The notes below the pieces were generated by a model. It worked only from the letters and a program-made list of their open reading frames with translations. It did not search any database and was not told the origin of the DNA. A stretch of DNA of 59,633 nucleotides from Candidatus Helarchaeota archaeon (GTDB lineage Archaea; Asgardarchaeota; Lokiarchaeia; Helarchaeales; RDOG01), in contig JALGVI010000004.1 of NCBI GenBank assembly GCA_029838215.1, positions 1-59,633 on the forward strand. Reading direction: 5' to 3'. A program made the position numbers and the translations under genes. The first letter of the stretch is position 1; each line of letters opens with the position of its first letter. This document shows positions 1 to 8,603 of this stretch, one piece after another.

Positions 1-246
1 TTGGATTGCAGGAGCTGGCCTTTAGTCTGGGATTATCATGAAAACTCTAAGAAATTAGTGATATTTTTAGGTGAATGTGCGTTAGAAAAAATATTACTTG
101 ATGATCGAGCCGTGCTAGAAAGCATGAAAAAGATGGTCATTCAGGAAGTCGGCTGGTTCACGGCTGGAGAGCGAAAAGTATTCACGTCTTTCGAAAAAAA
201 TGAATCGGTTAAAAAGATTGATGAACTTGAAATGTCATATGAATGA
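1..246 (+). CDS. C-terminal fragment of an unidentified protein (cut by window edge)
   Basis: The reading frame is open from the first base and ends with TGA at 244-246. The 81 visible residues are therefore probably the tail of a longer gene whose start lies outside the window. The first codon, TTG, could be read as a start, but no ribosome-binding site can be judged. The residues are mixed alpha/beta in character, with no cysteine cluster, membrane segment or motif I recognise. Its 3' end lies 6 nt from the 3' end of the convergent HisA-like gene. No function is proposed. Confidence 0.4.
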   Translation: MDCRSWPLVWDYHENSKKLVIFLGECALEKILLDDRAVLESMKKMVIQEVGWFTAGERKVFTSFEKNESVKKIDELEMSYE

Positions 247-252
247 GATCTC

Positions 253-952
253 TCAGAAAAAACGTTGTAAATCATTTTTAGTAATTCGGCCATCATGAAG
301 AGCGGTGGCAATTAAAACTCCGGAAACGCCGTAATTCTCAACTTGTAGAATGTCATCAATCGTGCGAACTCCTCCTCCTGTTATCACGGCTACTTCATGT
401 TTTTGGATCAGATCTTTCACGTCTTCAAGATATCGTGTGGCAATCCCTTCACTTGAACCCACCCGTGCAAGGTCAAGGATGATGAACTCTGAGATTTAAC
501 TGAGGACTTTTTGATAGTATCTTCCCTTCGAATAAATCAATGCTTAGAATGGTCTGTTCAGGCGTGAGAAGAGTCATGTAATCATCGATTTGAGACAACG
601 ATTGAAGTGTTTCCAAAGCAATGATTATCTTGTGAACTTTGGATTTTTTTACGAGTTCAACTTGTTCTTTGTTTTTAATTCCAACGTCAACCATAACTTG
701 CAAATCCGTTTCTTTGATGATTTTTGAAAGATAATCGAGGTTGAAGTTTCTTCCCATTATTGCATCCAAATCTGCGACATATAGTTCTTTAGTTCCCAGT
801 TTTTGAAAAACTGCCGCAACCTCAACGGGATCTGTTGATGTTGTCAGCACGCCACGAATTGGTTCGTATTTATCTCGCTCGCCTTTTTTGCCGTGAACCA
901 CCAACTTCTTATTCTTGATGGCCATGACGTCAATCACGGGAATTATGCGCAA
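253..952 (-). pseudogene. HisA-like (beta/alpha)8 protein, interrupted by a frameshift
   Basis: Two adjacent minus-strand frames together make one protein related to ProFAR isomerase (the HisA-related group, COG1411). The upstream piece (473-952) has the N-terminal PVIDVM strand, the YVADLDAI metabolite-site strand and MVDVGI. It ends prematurely just after KSPQLN. The downstream frame resumes with SEFIILDLARVGSSEG and continues through ITGGGVRT and GVLIATALHDG, the C-terminal phosphate-binding half of the barrel. The shift is a net +1 in the region 484-499; removing one base near 493 restores a continuous reading frame. It could be a real pseudogene or a sequencing/assembly error. The start is TTG at 952 with GAGGAG about 12 nt upstream. 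The barrel fold is clear, but the substrate is unknown. Confidence 0.7.
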
Positions 953-1085
953 AATTCTTCGGAGCTCCTCGAGCTAATCAAAATTTAATGAAAAATTCGT
1001 GATATCATTGTTTTTTTGATAATGAAAACACATAATATGTAAGTAGTTAGTTTTTTCTAATAGTTTATTCAAATCTTTTTTGAAA

Positions 1086-1100
1086 TTATAAAAATATATT
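1086..1100 (+). promoter_or_regulatory. TATA-like box of radA
   Basis: An AT-only stretch (TTATAAAAATATATT) lies 16-30 nt upstream of the GTG start at 1116. Archaeal transcription normally begins about 25 nt downstream of the TATA box, so the transcript would start at or next to the start codon. No Shine-Dalgarno sequence is visible, so a leaderless mRNA is likely. Confidence 0.5.
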
Positions 1101-1115
1101 ATCTATTTTAGGCAC

Positions 1116-2108
1116 GTGGAGAATCTGCTCTTGAGCAACGATGAGGAGAAACTCAAGGAATTGATGAGTTTAAAATCGGTAGGAAAAGCCATCGCTGAAA
1201 AAATGATTGAATGTGGTTATACTAACCTGCAAGTCTTGCCGATTACAACATCTGAAGAGTTGTCATTGAAAATTGGTATTAGCAAGTCGAAGGCGAAAAA
1301 AATCATTGAAGAAGCGAACGAGAAGCTCGGCTACGTTTTTAAAACCGTAGATGATATTTACAAGGAAAGGAAGAACATTCGGCGGCTAACGACGGGATCT
1401 CACAAATTGGATGAGCTTTTAGGAGGAGGTGTAGAGACAGGAATTCTCACCGAGGTCTATGGTGCATCTCGCTCGGGAAAGACTCAACTGGCTCATCAAT
1501 TATGCGTTTCCGTTCAACTTCCCGTTGCCGAGGGTGGTTTTTATGAAGATAGTAATGTTCCTGAAGCAATTTTCATAGATTGTGAAGGAACCTTCCGACC
1601 TGAACGAATAGCGGAAATGTCGATGTCATTCGGACTAAATGCAAATGAAGTCATGACGCACATTCAAGTGGCACGAGCTCACACTTCAGAGCATCAGATC
1701 CTTCTATCAGAACAGATTCCACAAATAATCATGGAAAAGAACATCCAACTTGTGGTCATTGATTCTGTCACGACTTTTTTTCGTTCGGAATTTACAAAAA
1801 GTGAAATCGTTGCAAGACAGGATCGCTTAAACAAGCACCTGAATTTCTTGAAGAACATGGCAAGTACTTATAACATCATAGTTTTCCTGACGAATCAGGT
1901 TATGGCAAATCCGGACGCAATAGTTGGCGATTCCACCGTGCCCGTGGGAGGTCATGTACTCTCTCATAAGGTTCAGACGAGGTTGTACTTACGGGAAGTC
2001 CGGGAGCGGCAACGTGTTGCTCGTCTCATGGATTCAAGCTATTTACCTCCGGGTCAGATTGCCTTTTTTATAACCCCTGCGGGCATTCGTGATGCCGAGG
2101 ATATTTAA
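1116..2108 (+). CDS. radA: DNA repair and recombination protein RadA
   Basis: RadA is the archaeal RecA/Rad51 recombinase, forming an ATP-dependent filament on single-stranded DNA for strand exchange. The 330 residues match the usual archaeal length. An N-terminal helix-hairpin-helix DNA-binding domain (residues about 10-70, containing SVGKAIAEKM) is followed by the ATPase core. The core has Walker A GASRSGKTQ (about 117-125), a Walker B strand ending in VVIDSV, the LTNQV strand, and the GDSTVPVGGHVLSHKVQTR loop-2 region typical of RadA rather than RadB. The start is GTG at 1116, chosen because it gives the full-length N-terminus and sits about 25 nt behind a TATA box. The gene stands alone and is divergent from the broken HisA-like gene. 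Confidence 0.97.
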   Translation: MENLLLSNDEEKLKELMSLKSVGKAIAEKMIECGYTNLQVLPITTSEELSLKIGISKSKAKKIIEEANEKLGYVFKTVDDIYKERKNIRRLTTGSHKLDELLGGGVETGILTEVYGASRSGKTQLAHQLCVSVQLPVAEGGFYEDSNVPEAIFIDCEGTFRPERIAEMSMSFGLNANEVMTHIQVARAHTSEHQILLSEQIPQIIMEKNIQLVVIDSVTTFFRSEFTKSEIVARQDRLNKHLNFLKNMASTYNIIVFLTNQVMANPDAIVGDSTVPVGGHVLSHKVQTRLYLREVRERQRVARLMDSSYLPPGQIAFFITPAGIRDAEDI

Positions 2109-2424
2109 TCACGGATCTTTATTTATTACGGCTTCGAAAAACTATCGCAAATCTTCTCTTATTTGTTCCTGACTTGTTTTAATACCACAAGTAAAAAGCC
2201 GTTCTTTTTGTCGCTTTATCCATTACTCAAAAATTCTTCAGTATTTGATGAATTCTTTCACAGTGGAAATATGGTAATCTGAACCATTTATCAACTCGTT
2301 TTATATTAATATATCTTGATTATCAAGTTTATCGTTTCCGCCAGAAATCATCCCTCAGTCATTCCGGGAGCATATTGCTCCCCCCCTTTTCAGTGTTTTT
2401 TCTTGAAATGAGTAATGGCAGGTC
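2109..2424. other. Non-coding gap with a TATA-like box and a GC hairpin
   Basis: This 316-nt gap has no convincing ORF. It holds a TATA-like run at about 2299-2316 and the hairpin described separately at 2366-2390. Both are placed to serve the membrane-protein gene that starts at 2425. Confidence 0.4.
2366..2390 (+). promoter_or_regulatory. Perfect 7-bp hairpin followed by C/T run in the 5' leader
   Basis: GGGAGCA, a TAT loop and TGCTCCC form a perfect 7-bp stem (2366-2382), followed directly by CCCC and TTTT. It sits 35 nt before the ATG at 2425 and downstream of the presumed transcription start. It could act as an attenuator or leader structure, or as a terminator for an upstream transcript such as radA. 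The base pairing is seen directly; the role is inference. Confidence 0.4.
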
Positions 2425-3018
2425 ATGAAATTGAGTTTATTCGGTATCTTTTTTTATTGGATTGATCTTGCAATAGCAATTTCGATGATAATTATCGTGA
2501 GTGTCTTGTATAAGATGGACCGCATTGACAAGCTCATTTTCATTCTTTTCTGGATTGGGGCTTGTATTGGATCCGTGTGGGAAATTCCTCTTTTCTTGAT
2601 AAGTGAAATTAGCATCTGTCCTATCATAATGTTTTTGGTAACTCCGCCTTTTCATTATTCTGTCATCATCGTTATTCATAGTATATGGGATGGAGGATTA
2701 TTCTTGATTGGAGTTGGATTGATTTATTTGTTCTGCAAGCCTCCGCATTTCGATAAGTTCAATGTTCGAGAACTTTTGATTCTTGTAATCTGGGCACAAT
2801 TACAAGCAATTGGAATAGAATTATTGGGTACTTTTGGTGGCGCTTGGGAGTATATTCCTTATTGGTGGAACCCCGTAATGTTTTCCTTATTTGGACACAA
2901 TTTCACGATAATGATCCAATTAATTTGGTTGGTGGCACCGTTTGTATTTTATTATATTGCTCTTAAACTGAAACAAAAATTATCGGGCAATTCTAAAAAC
3001 GAAGCAAATAAAACATGA
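2425..3018 (+). CDS. Six-helix (approx.) integral membrane protein, unknown family
   Basis: The 197 residues are strongly hydrophobic. About six predicted membrane helices are separated by short loops, and the short basic C-terminal tail (KLKQKL...) is presumably cytosolic. Helix-embedded or loop residues that look functional include WEIPLF, HSIWDGG, WAQLQAIGIELLG and a Trp-rich GGAWEYIPYWWNP loop, so it may be an enzyme rather than a simple anchor. I do not recognise the family. The ATG start has an AGGT ribosome-binding site just upstream. The gene is co-oriented with the following surface protein, but a 175-nt gap suggests separate promoters. Confidence 0.75.
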   Translation: MKLSLFGIFFYWIDLAIAISMIIIVSVLYKMDRIDKLIFILFWIGACIGSVWEIPLFLISEISICPIIMFLVTPPFHYSVIIVIHSIWDGGLFLIGVGLIYLFCKPPHFDKFNVRELLILVIWAQLQAIGIELLGTFGGAWEYIPYWWNPVMFSLFGHNFTIMIQLIWLVAPFVFYYIALKLKQKLSGNSKNEANKT

Positions 3019-3193
3019 TCTTCTATCTCATCAATTCAGGATGTTTTTAGATTCTGAAATTTTAGAATCATGGATTATTGTCGATTTTTAGACTGATTCT
3101 TTAATTTGTCACTTGATTTAGAATAAGGAAAATATTTAATTACGAATTCTTGCATTTCACCTTGTTAAAAAATCGGTTCTGCATCTCGAATGG

Positions 3194-3955
3194 ATGTTAT
3201 TTGGTGACATTATTTTGGTTTCTAAATGGACTTTGTTATCGATAGGTGTTATTACCTCTTTGGTATTCATCAATATTGGGGCATCGGTGGCATATCCTGT
3301 AATCTATGGATACATGAATCTTCCGAATGGTTGGTTATATCGAGTGCGTTCAATTTCATTTAACGGAACTGACTTTAATGATTATCACGGCTTAAATCCA
3401 GCAAGTCTCTCTACTGCGGCAGGATATCCCGAATCGAATGCTGTACAGGGAATAGATCCCGGTTCTGCTGGTCCGTGGATTCAATGGACTGATTGGCAAG
3501 ATGATGATGTTTTTCTCGGGCGAGGTGAAGACCCTCTTGATGGTTATATTGAAATGACTTACTTTAATGCGTTTCAGGTAATCACTCCGGCAAACATGGC
3601 AGGTGATTATACGATATGTGTTGGAGCGGATGATGGTTGTGAAGTCTGGATGGATGGTCAAAAAATTATTGAATATGAATCGCAGGAGCGCACGGTGCGC
3701 ATTGATGACCATGTTGCAACTGTCACGCTTTCTGAAGGTGTTCACTATTTCGTGTTTATTGTATATCAATGGTATTCCGGAACGGGTTTTTGCTTCCGCA
3801 TTAAAGATGAAAATGGTACCATGATGCCTTGGGTATATACGGGTACCGCTTCAACATATCTGGACTTTTTAGGTCCTTTGGTGCTTTGTATATCTCTTCT
3901 GATTGGTCTTGCATACGTGGCAATCTACATGTTATATTCAAATAGACTTTTTTAA
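3194..3955 (+). CDS. Membrane-anchored surface protein with PA14-like beta domain
   Basis: This 253-residue protein has an N-terminal membrane helix (about 10-33) and a C-terminal helix (about 224-246), and the part between is probably outside the cell. The middle ends in a pattern typical of PA14/GLEYA-type ligand-binding beta-barrels: GADDGCEVWMDGQ, then a VTLSEGVHYFVFIVYQW strand pair, then GFCFRI. PA14 domains bind carbohydrate or other exposed ligands, so a surface-recognition role is plausible but unproven. The ATG at 3194 is used; a nearby ATG four bases upstream is out of frame. A T/A-rich 127-nt gap separates it from the next gene. Confidence 0.65.
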   Translation: MLFGDIILVSKWTLLSIGVITSLVFINIGASVAYPVIYGYMNLPNGWLYRVRSISFNGTDFNDYHGLNPASLSTAAGYPESNAVQGIDPGSAGPWIQWTDWQDDDVFLGRGEDPLDGYIEMTYFNAFQVITPANMAGDYTICVGADDGCEVWMDGQKIIEYESQERTVRIDDHVATVTLSEGVHYFVFIVYQWYSGTGFCFRIKDENGTMMPWVYTGTASTYLDFLGPLVLCISLLIGLAYVAIYMLYSNRLF

Positions 3956-4082
3956 TCCATTTTTTACACAAATTTTATTTTTGAACAATATTTTCACGGA
4001 AAAATCTTTTTATGTAATCCGATATGATTTAGATGAACTTATTTTTTTTCGGCAATATATTGAAATCTTGGAAGAAGTTGAC

Positions 4083-4859
4083 ATGATTCGCGAAAAAGAC
4101 CTCGAAATGAAGATGGACTCAATTCGGGGAAAATTAACTGACCCCCTTGTATTAATCGGTTTCCCAGGAATTGCCATGGTCGGAAAATTGGCCGTGCTTA
4201 ACATTGCAAAGACGCTAGAAGCAATTCCCTGCCAAGCGATATATTTTTCGGATTTTCCACCGCAGGCTTTAATTTCTCAGGATGGATATATTCGCATTCC
4301 GCAAGCTACTCTCCACGTTGCACGAAACGTGGCAAACCGAGATATTATCATCATTTCAGCAGATTATCAACCCATTACTCAAGCTGGGATTTATCAATTC
4401 AGTGACTATATCTGCAAGACTTGCAAAGAACTCAAGGTAAAGGCAATTATTGCAACAGGTGCCTTCGTGTCACAAAGACAAGTAACGGGAGATCGGAAAA
4501 TATATGTTTCAGGAACATCACGCGAGATCATCGATTTCTTCATGACATCAAGTTCCGTAAATACGGTCTTGTTCAATGTTGGTTATATTACAGGAGCGAA
4601 CGGAGTAATTCCTGCTTGGGGGAGTATTCATTATGATATTGAAGGTGCATGTTTGCTTGCAGATGCTCTTCCCATGTTGCAATTTGATCCAAAAGCCAGT
4701 AAAGCCATAGTCCAAGTCATTTCAGAAAAATATGATCTCCCAATGGATGTCGAAGATCTGAACAAGGAAATCGAAAATATTGAGATCGTGAGCACGCAAC
4801 TCTCTGAAGTAATGAAAGAGGAAGAGAAACGACCTAAATACCAACCGTATTTTGGATGA
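4083..4859 (+). CDS. PAC2 family protein (proteasome assembly chaperone-like)
   Basis: PAC2/COG2047-type archaeal proteins share the fold of the eukaryotic proteasome assembly chaperones Pba1-Pba2. Diagnostic features are the N-terminal LIGFPGIAMVGKLA loop, DFPPQALI, a central IATGAFVS, and the C-terminal GYITGANGVIP motif. The open frame extends back to 3903, overlapping the previous gene, but that stretch reads as translated AT-rich spacer. ATG at 4083 gives a 258-residue product beginning MIREKDLEMKM, the usual archaeal length. The acidic, Lys-rich C-terminus may be flexible. The likely role is in proteasome (CP) assembly or quality control, by analogy only. Confidence 0.85.
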   Translation: MIREKDLEMKMDSIRGKLTDPLVLIGFPGIAMVGKLAVLNIAKTLEAIPCQAIYFSDFPPQALISQDGYIRIPQATLHVARNVANRDIIIISADYQPITQAGIYQFSDYICKTCKELKVKAIIATGAFVSQRQVTGDRKIYVSGTSREIIDFFMTSSSVNTVLFNVGYITGANGVIPAWGSIHYDIEGACLLADALPMLQFDPKASKAIVQVISEKYDLPMDVEDLNKEIENIEIVSTQLSEVMKEEEKRPKYQPYFG

Positions 4860-4870
4860 TCACTAGTAGG

Positions 4871-5698
4871 TTACTTCAAATTTAATGATTTAAAATATTC
4901 GCGCGTAATCTTGATGTCTCCGGTTAATTGAACGGAGATGGGAGAAATCACTATCTTTTTATTCACAAATGCATCGTGAACGTCCGTATCTTTTTTCAAA
5001 TCGAATTTCATGCCCCGTGCCATCTTGCTGAAGATAAAATCTCGTTGTTCTTTTGAATCATCTTTATTTATCTCGCGAAACAAATTTCCGTAATGAATTT
5101 TTGCAATTGGAGTGATGGTTACTTCGGATGATTCATCTGCATTGAAAGGAATATTTATGTTTATCACATCAACGCCTTTTGGAAGGCTTTTTTGAGTCAG
5201 AACAAAATCTGCAATTTTCTTGGTAAAATTAGCACTAAATTTGAATGTATCGGGAGTCAAGCGAGTTCTTCCCCGTAGAAAATTTGTATTAGCCAATAAA
5301 GATACCGCAATGCTCGGAATGCCTAAAAATGAACCTTCAATTGCGGCACCAACTGTTGCGGAGCTAAGAACAAAAGAGTTTCCCACGTTTGCGCCATAAT
5401 TTATTCCCGAAATGATGAGATCAGGTTTTCGGTCACAAAGATGAAAATTACCTAAAATGATACAATCCGCAGGAGTTCCCGTAAATGAATAAATAATATC
5501 TCCATCAGGGCATTTAACTTCTTCGAGACTGACGCATTTTTCACAGGAGATTGCTTTTCCTCCCCAACTTCTCTGAGAGCTAGGTATCACCATGCACACA
5601 TTATAGTCTGATTGGTTAAAAACCCGCTTGAGTGCGATTACGGAGGGAGACTCGATTCCATCATCATTAGTAATTAATATTCTGGGCCGTTCCATCAT
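4871..5698 (-). CDS. surE: 5'/3'-nucleotidase SurE
   Basis: SurE is a divalent-metal-dependent phosphatase acting on nucleoside monophosphates and, in some organisms, other phosphates. The 275 residues fit the family. The N-terminal ILITNDDGI carries the Asp-Asp metal pair. FTGTPADC and SGINYGANVGNSFVLSSATV carry the Ser/Asn metal and phosphate ligands. Its start codon overlaps the last base of the upstream radical SAM gene's stop (TAATG), so the two are translationally coupled. It is the last gene of a three-gene operon with a zinc-finger protein and the radical SAM enzyme. Confidence 0.95.
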   Translation of the reverse strand: MMERPRILITNDDGIESPSVIALKRVFNQSDYNVCMVIPSSQRSWGGKAISCEKCVSLEEVKCPDGDIIYSFTGTPADCIILGNFHLCDRKPDLIISGINYGANVGNSFVLSSATVGAAIEGSFLGIPSIAVSLLANTNFLRGRTRLTPDTFKFSANFTKKIADFVLTQKSLPKGVDVININIPFNADESSEVTITPIAKIHYGNLFREINKDDSKEQRDFIFSKMARGMKFDLKKDTDVHDAFVNKKIVISPISVQLTGDIKITREYFKSLNLK

Positions 5699-6621
5699 TA
5701 CAATCCTCTAAGAAATTCTGGACGTAATGAAATTTTCTTATTTTGTGCATCACTTATGATTTTCAAGAGTGTTTCCTTGTCTTTCGGTAATGTTCCTTTT
5801 AATGGTAGGTAATTTGATGCGTGATTTGTACGAAAGATCGTTTCATTTTTAACGTCTATGTTTTCAATCATGATGCGGAGTTCGTCAAGGATTTCTTCGG
5901 AATTTAATAGCTTGAAGCTTCCTTCTTTTATCCATTTTTCAATTGGAACTCCTGGGACGATCATTAGCGTGAGAGCGCCTAAATACTTTGGATTAATTCG
6001 TGAGATGACCTTTCCGGTATCTCGAGCGTGTTCCTGAGAAAGTTTTTTTCCTCCAAGCCCAAGGATTACCGTGACTGACATGTCGAATCCTGCATTTTGA
6101 GCTTTGACGCACGCTTCAATGGTTTCTTCTGCTGTCGCTCCTTTGTTTTGTAGTTCGAGAACTTTTTCGTTTCCGCTTTCAAGACCAATGTAAAGCAGGT
6201 TCAAGCCACTGTTTCGAATTTTTTTCAAATCTTCATCTGATTTACGAAGGATGTCCTGTGCACATGCATAAGCCGAAACGAGTTCAAGGTTGGGGTGTTG
6301 CAGGTAAGCGTGTTTTGTTATGGTTACTAGATCGTTTGGTTTCATTACAAAAGCATTACTATCCAGAAAAAAGATTCGCTTTACGCGTGTACCATGAATA
6401 ACACGTGCCGTGGTAATATCTGCCACTATGTCATCGACCGGTCGAACTCGAAATCGTTTTTTGGGAATTAGCTTATGAATTAGGTAACTGGCACAGAAAT
6501 AACAATGCCCTGCGGCAGCAGAAGAACATCCTATGGTTGCCGTTATCAAAAGGCTTCGAGCTTCACTTGGGGGTCGATATATTGGTTCTACGTAGAATAG
6601 ACTCATTTTCTTATCTTCCAT
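5698..6621 (-). CDS. Radical SAM enzyme with a Cx7CxxC cluster motif
   Basis: This 307-residue protein has the radical SAM (beta/alpha)6 core. The cluster cysteines are C32, C40 and C43 (TIGCSSAAAGHCYFC), giving C-x7-C-x2-C instead of the canonical C-x3-C-x2-C. I checked this codon by codon. Further family landmarks are IFFLDSNAF, LLYIGLESGNEKVL (the SAM-binding strand with Glu and Ser), and VTVILGLGG (the GG-type SAM contact). There is no B12-binding or extra Fe-S domain. The substrate is unknown. Coupling to surE and to a cysteine-rich zinc protein suggests a shared pathway that I cannot name. Confidence 0.85.
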   Translation of the reverse strand: MEDKKMSLFYVEPIYRPPSEARSLLITATIGCSSAAAGHCYFCASYLIHKLIPKKRFRVRPVDDIVADITTARVIHGTRVKRIFFLDSNAFVMKPNDLVTITKHAYLQHPNLELVSAYACAQDILRKSDEDLKKIRNSGLNLLYIGLESGNEKVLELQNKGATAEETIEACVKAQNAGFDMSVTVILGLGGKKLSQEHARDTGKVISRINPKYLGALTLMIVPGVPIEKWIKEGSFKLLNSEEILDELRIMIENIDVKNETIFRTNHASNYLPLKGTLPKDKETLLKIISDAQNKKISLRPEFLRGL

Positions 6622-6633
6622 GAAAAAATTCCA

Positions 6634-7011
6634 TTATTTTTTTTGGATTTTTTCTCGTATTATCTCCATTTCAGCATCCCGATCATATTTGTCGGTACAA
6701 GTTTTGACGTGAGAGTCATAACATTCCGGACAAAACGTGAACTTGCAAGTCTTGCATTTGAATGTCTCGCTTCTGGACATGCAATATCTGCGTCCGCAAT
6801 TCCTGCATTTATACGTCAGGACATCGAGTTCACAATCTTTACATATGATTCCGGAACATCTCCAAGCCACTATTGAACCGACTTTTTGGGAGCAATATTC
6901 TTCAGCAAACTCGAGCAAATCACATGTGAGTAAATGGTCTTCACACACGGGCAAAGAACACTGGATGCATTTTTTTTCGGTTTCTTTTCCACAAGATTTA
7001 CAAGAAAGCAT
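6634..7011 (-). CDS. Small cysteine-rich multi-zinc-finger protein
   Basis: The 125 residues hold at least seven CxxC-type or C/H pairs: CKSCGKE, CIQC, CEDH, CKDCELD, CRNCGRRYC, CKTCKFTFCPEC, and H-x3-C near the end. The pattern resembles B-box, RING-like or AN1-type treble-clef fingers found in Asgard and eukaryotic proteins. No other domain is present. A basic, charged tail ends the protein. It is the first gene of the operon with the radical SAM enzyme (12-nt gap) and surE. The ATG start is consistent with an upstream AT-rich leader. It could be a nucleic-acid-binding or protein-interaction adaptor; no function is demonstrated by sequence alone. Confidence 0.7.
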   Translation of the reverse strand: MLSCKSCGKETEKKCIQCSLPVCEDHLLTCDLLEFAEEYCSQKVGSIVAWRCSGIICKDCELDVLTYKCRNCGRRYCMSRSETFKCKTCKFTFCPECYDSHVKTCTDKYDRDAEMEIIREKIQKK

Positions 7012-7124
7012 GAGAATCAGTTTTTATGTTGTTAGTATCTATGTTATTATAGTTTCGGAAAAGATTTTAATAAATTTCTCCTTTGAAAAAACAAATTTCT
7101 TTAACATGTGGGATTTGGAGTCAA

Positions 7125-8603
7125 ATGACTGATTATGACTGCATCATTATTGGATCTGGTATTGGTGGAAGTGCAAGTGCCGCAATGATGGCTCACGCTG
7201 GATATAAAACGTTATTGCTTGAAAAAAATTCCTTTATAGGTGGAGTTACAAGCTCCTACCAGAAAGAAGGTTTCATTATTGATGTTGCGATTCATTTTTT
7301 CCCTGCTGGGTTTCGTGGGCGTTTTGGAAAAATTTTACGTCGAATAGACATGCGAAAAACAACTAGCCTGAGATTTGCCTCCCATTTAGAGAATAATATT
7401 GCTTTTAAGGTAAAGGGACAAAAGGGCATCACTCGTGCAGGTTCGATTCTCAATGCTGCAATGCCGAAAGGACCATCTCAGGGTGGTGCACCATCTGCCG
7501 CAATTCCTTCGGATTTTAAATCAATGGGACTGACCAAAGATGATCAAAAAGAACTCATGAAAATCATGGTCAGGCTTCTTCGGATGTCGAAGAAACAAAT
7601 TCAACCGTTGTATGACGAAAAATGCACAGTGACGGAATATATCAACCGATTTACGAAGAATCCTGCTGTTCACGGAATAATTGCATTTATTACGGGTGGA
7701 ATGTTCACGATAAGTCCGCGAATTGCTTCTGCCGCGGAATTCATCAAGTGTTTTCAGGAAATGTCTCTTACCTTTGATTTGTCTTATCCATACGGTGCTT
7801 CGATAGCCATTCCTCGTGCATTCATTGAAGGAATGGAGCATTATGGTGGAAAATTGAAGACCAATGCTAGAGTTTCAAAGATATTGGTTGAAGATGGCAA
7901 GGTCAAAGGCGTGGTCGTGAATGATGAAGAAATCACGTCAAATTTGATTCTTAGCAATGCCAGCATTAAAAATACGTTATATCTGGCTGGAGAAAATAAT
8001 TTTGACAAGGATTATCGCACCCGCGTGAAAAATCTCGTGCCTTCCTATTCATCCATTACGTTTAAGGTTGCATTAAAAAAACCCATTGTTGAGAATATTG
8101 CGATGCTCAATCTTTTTCACGGTGAACTCTCGACATTGGAATCTGCAACTACTGGGCGAAAAGCGAAAAGCACCGGTTTTATGACCGTCATTCCATCAAA
8201 TTGCGATCCAAGTCTTGCCCCAAAAGGTCGGCAACTGATGATATTTGGGACGATGAGTCCCGGTGAAGGCGTGAAAGATTGGGATAGTTGGACCAAGGCC
8301 TATTACAACAATCTCTTGGAGTATCTTCCTGAAATTGAAGATTCAAACTTATTCGTTGATTCTACAAATCCGAATGATTTGGTGAAGGTCAGCGGTAAGG
8401 CTTTGGGACCCGTAGAATCGACTGCCTGTACCCCCGATCAAGTTGGACCATATCGAATATCTTCGGAAATGCCGATTGAAGGGTTATTTGTTGTTGGCGA
8501 TTCTGCAGGAACCAATACGAGCGGGATCGGAACTCAACTTGCAGCCGATTCCGCACTTAAATGCGTTGCCATGATTTTAAAACGGAGAAAAAAACCCAAC
8601 TAA
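7125..8603 (+). CDS. FAD-dependent phytoene-desaturase-type (CrtI/carotenoid isomerase-like) oxidoreductase
   Basis: A 492-residue protein with the N-terminal dinucleotide-binding strand CIIIGSGIGGSASA and LLLEKN (ribose-binding Glu). It has the C-terminal FAD motif found in phytoene desaturases, retinol saturases and related enzymes: GLFVVGDSAGTNTSGIGTQLAADSA. Such enzymes desaturate, saturate or isomerise isoprenoid chains. The frame is open from 7083, but ATG at 7125 has GGAG four bases before it and starts directly with MTDYDCIIIG. The 3' end overlaps the convergent hydrolase by four bases. A role in isoprenoid or quinone/lipid metabolism is likely; the exact substrate is unknown. Confidence 0.85.
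   Translation: MTDYDCIIIGSGIGGSASAAMMAHAGYKTLLLEKNSFIGGVTSSYQKEGFIIDVAIHFFPAGFRGRFGKILRRIDMRKTTSLRFASHLENNIAFKVKGQKGITRAGSILNAAMPKGPSQGGAPSAAIPSDFKSMGLTKDDQKELMKIMVRLLRMSKKQIQPLYDEKCTVTEYINRFTKNPAVHGIIAFITGGMFTISPRIASAAEFIKCFQEMSLTFDLSYPYGASIAIPRAFIEGMEHYGGKLKTNARVSKILVEDGKVKGVVVNDEEITSNLILSNASIKNTLYLAGENNFDKDYRTRVKNLVPSYSSITFKVALKKPIVENIAMLNLFHGELSTLESATTGRKAKSTGFMTVIPSNCDPSLAPKGRQLMIFGTMSPGEGVKDWDSWTKAYYNNLLEYLPEIEDSNLFVDSTNPNDLVKVSGKALGPVESTACTPDQVGPYRISSEMPIEGLFVVGDSAGTNTSGIGTQLAADSALKCVAMILKRRKKPN

Noticed and set aside
3903..4082. Upstream extension of the PAC2 reading frame
   Set aside because: It overlaps the PA14-like gene and reads as AT-rich spacer; ATG 4083 gives the normal PAC2 length.
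7434..7460. GGTTCGATTCTC resembles a tRNA T-loop
   Set aside because: It lies inside the CrtI-like coding frame and no acceptor, D or anticodon stems surround it.
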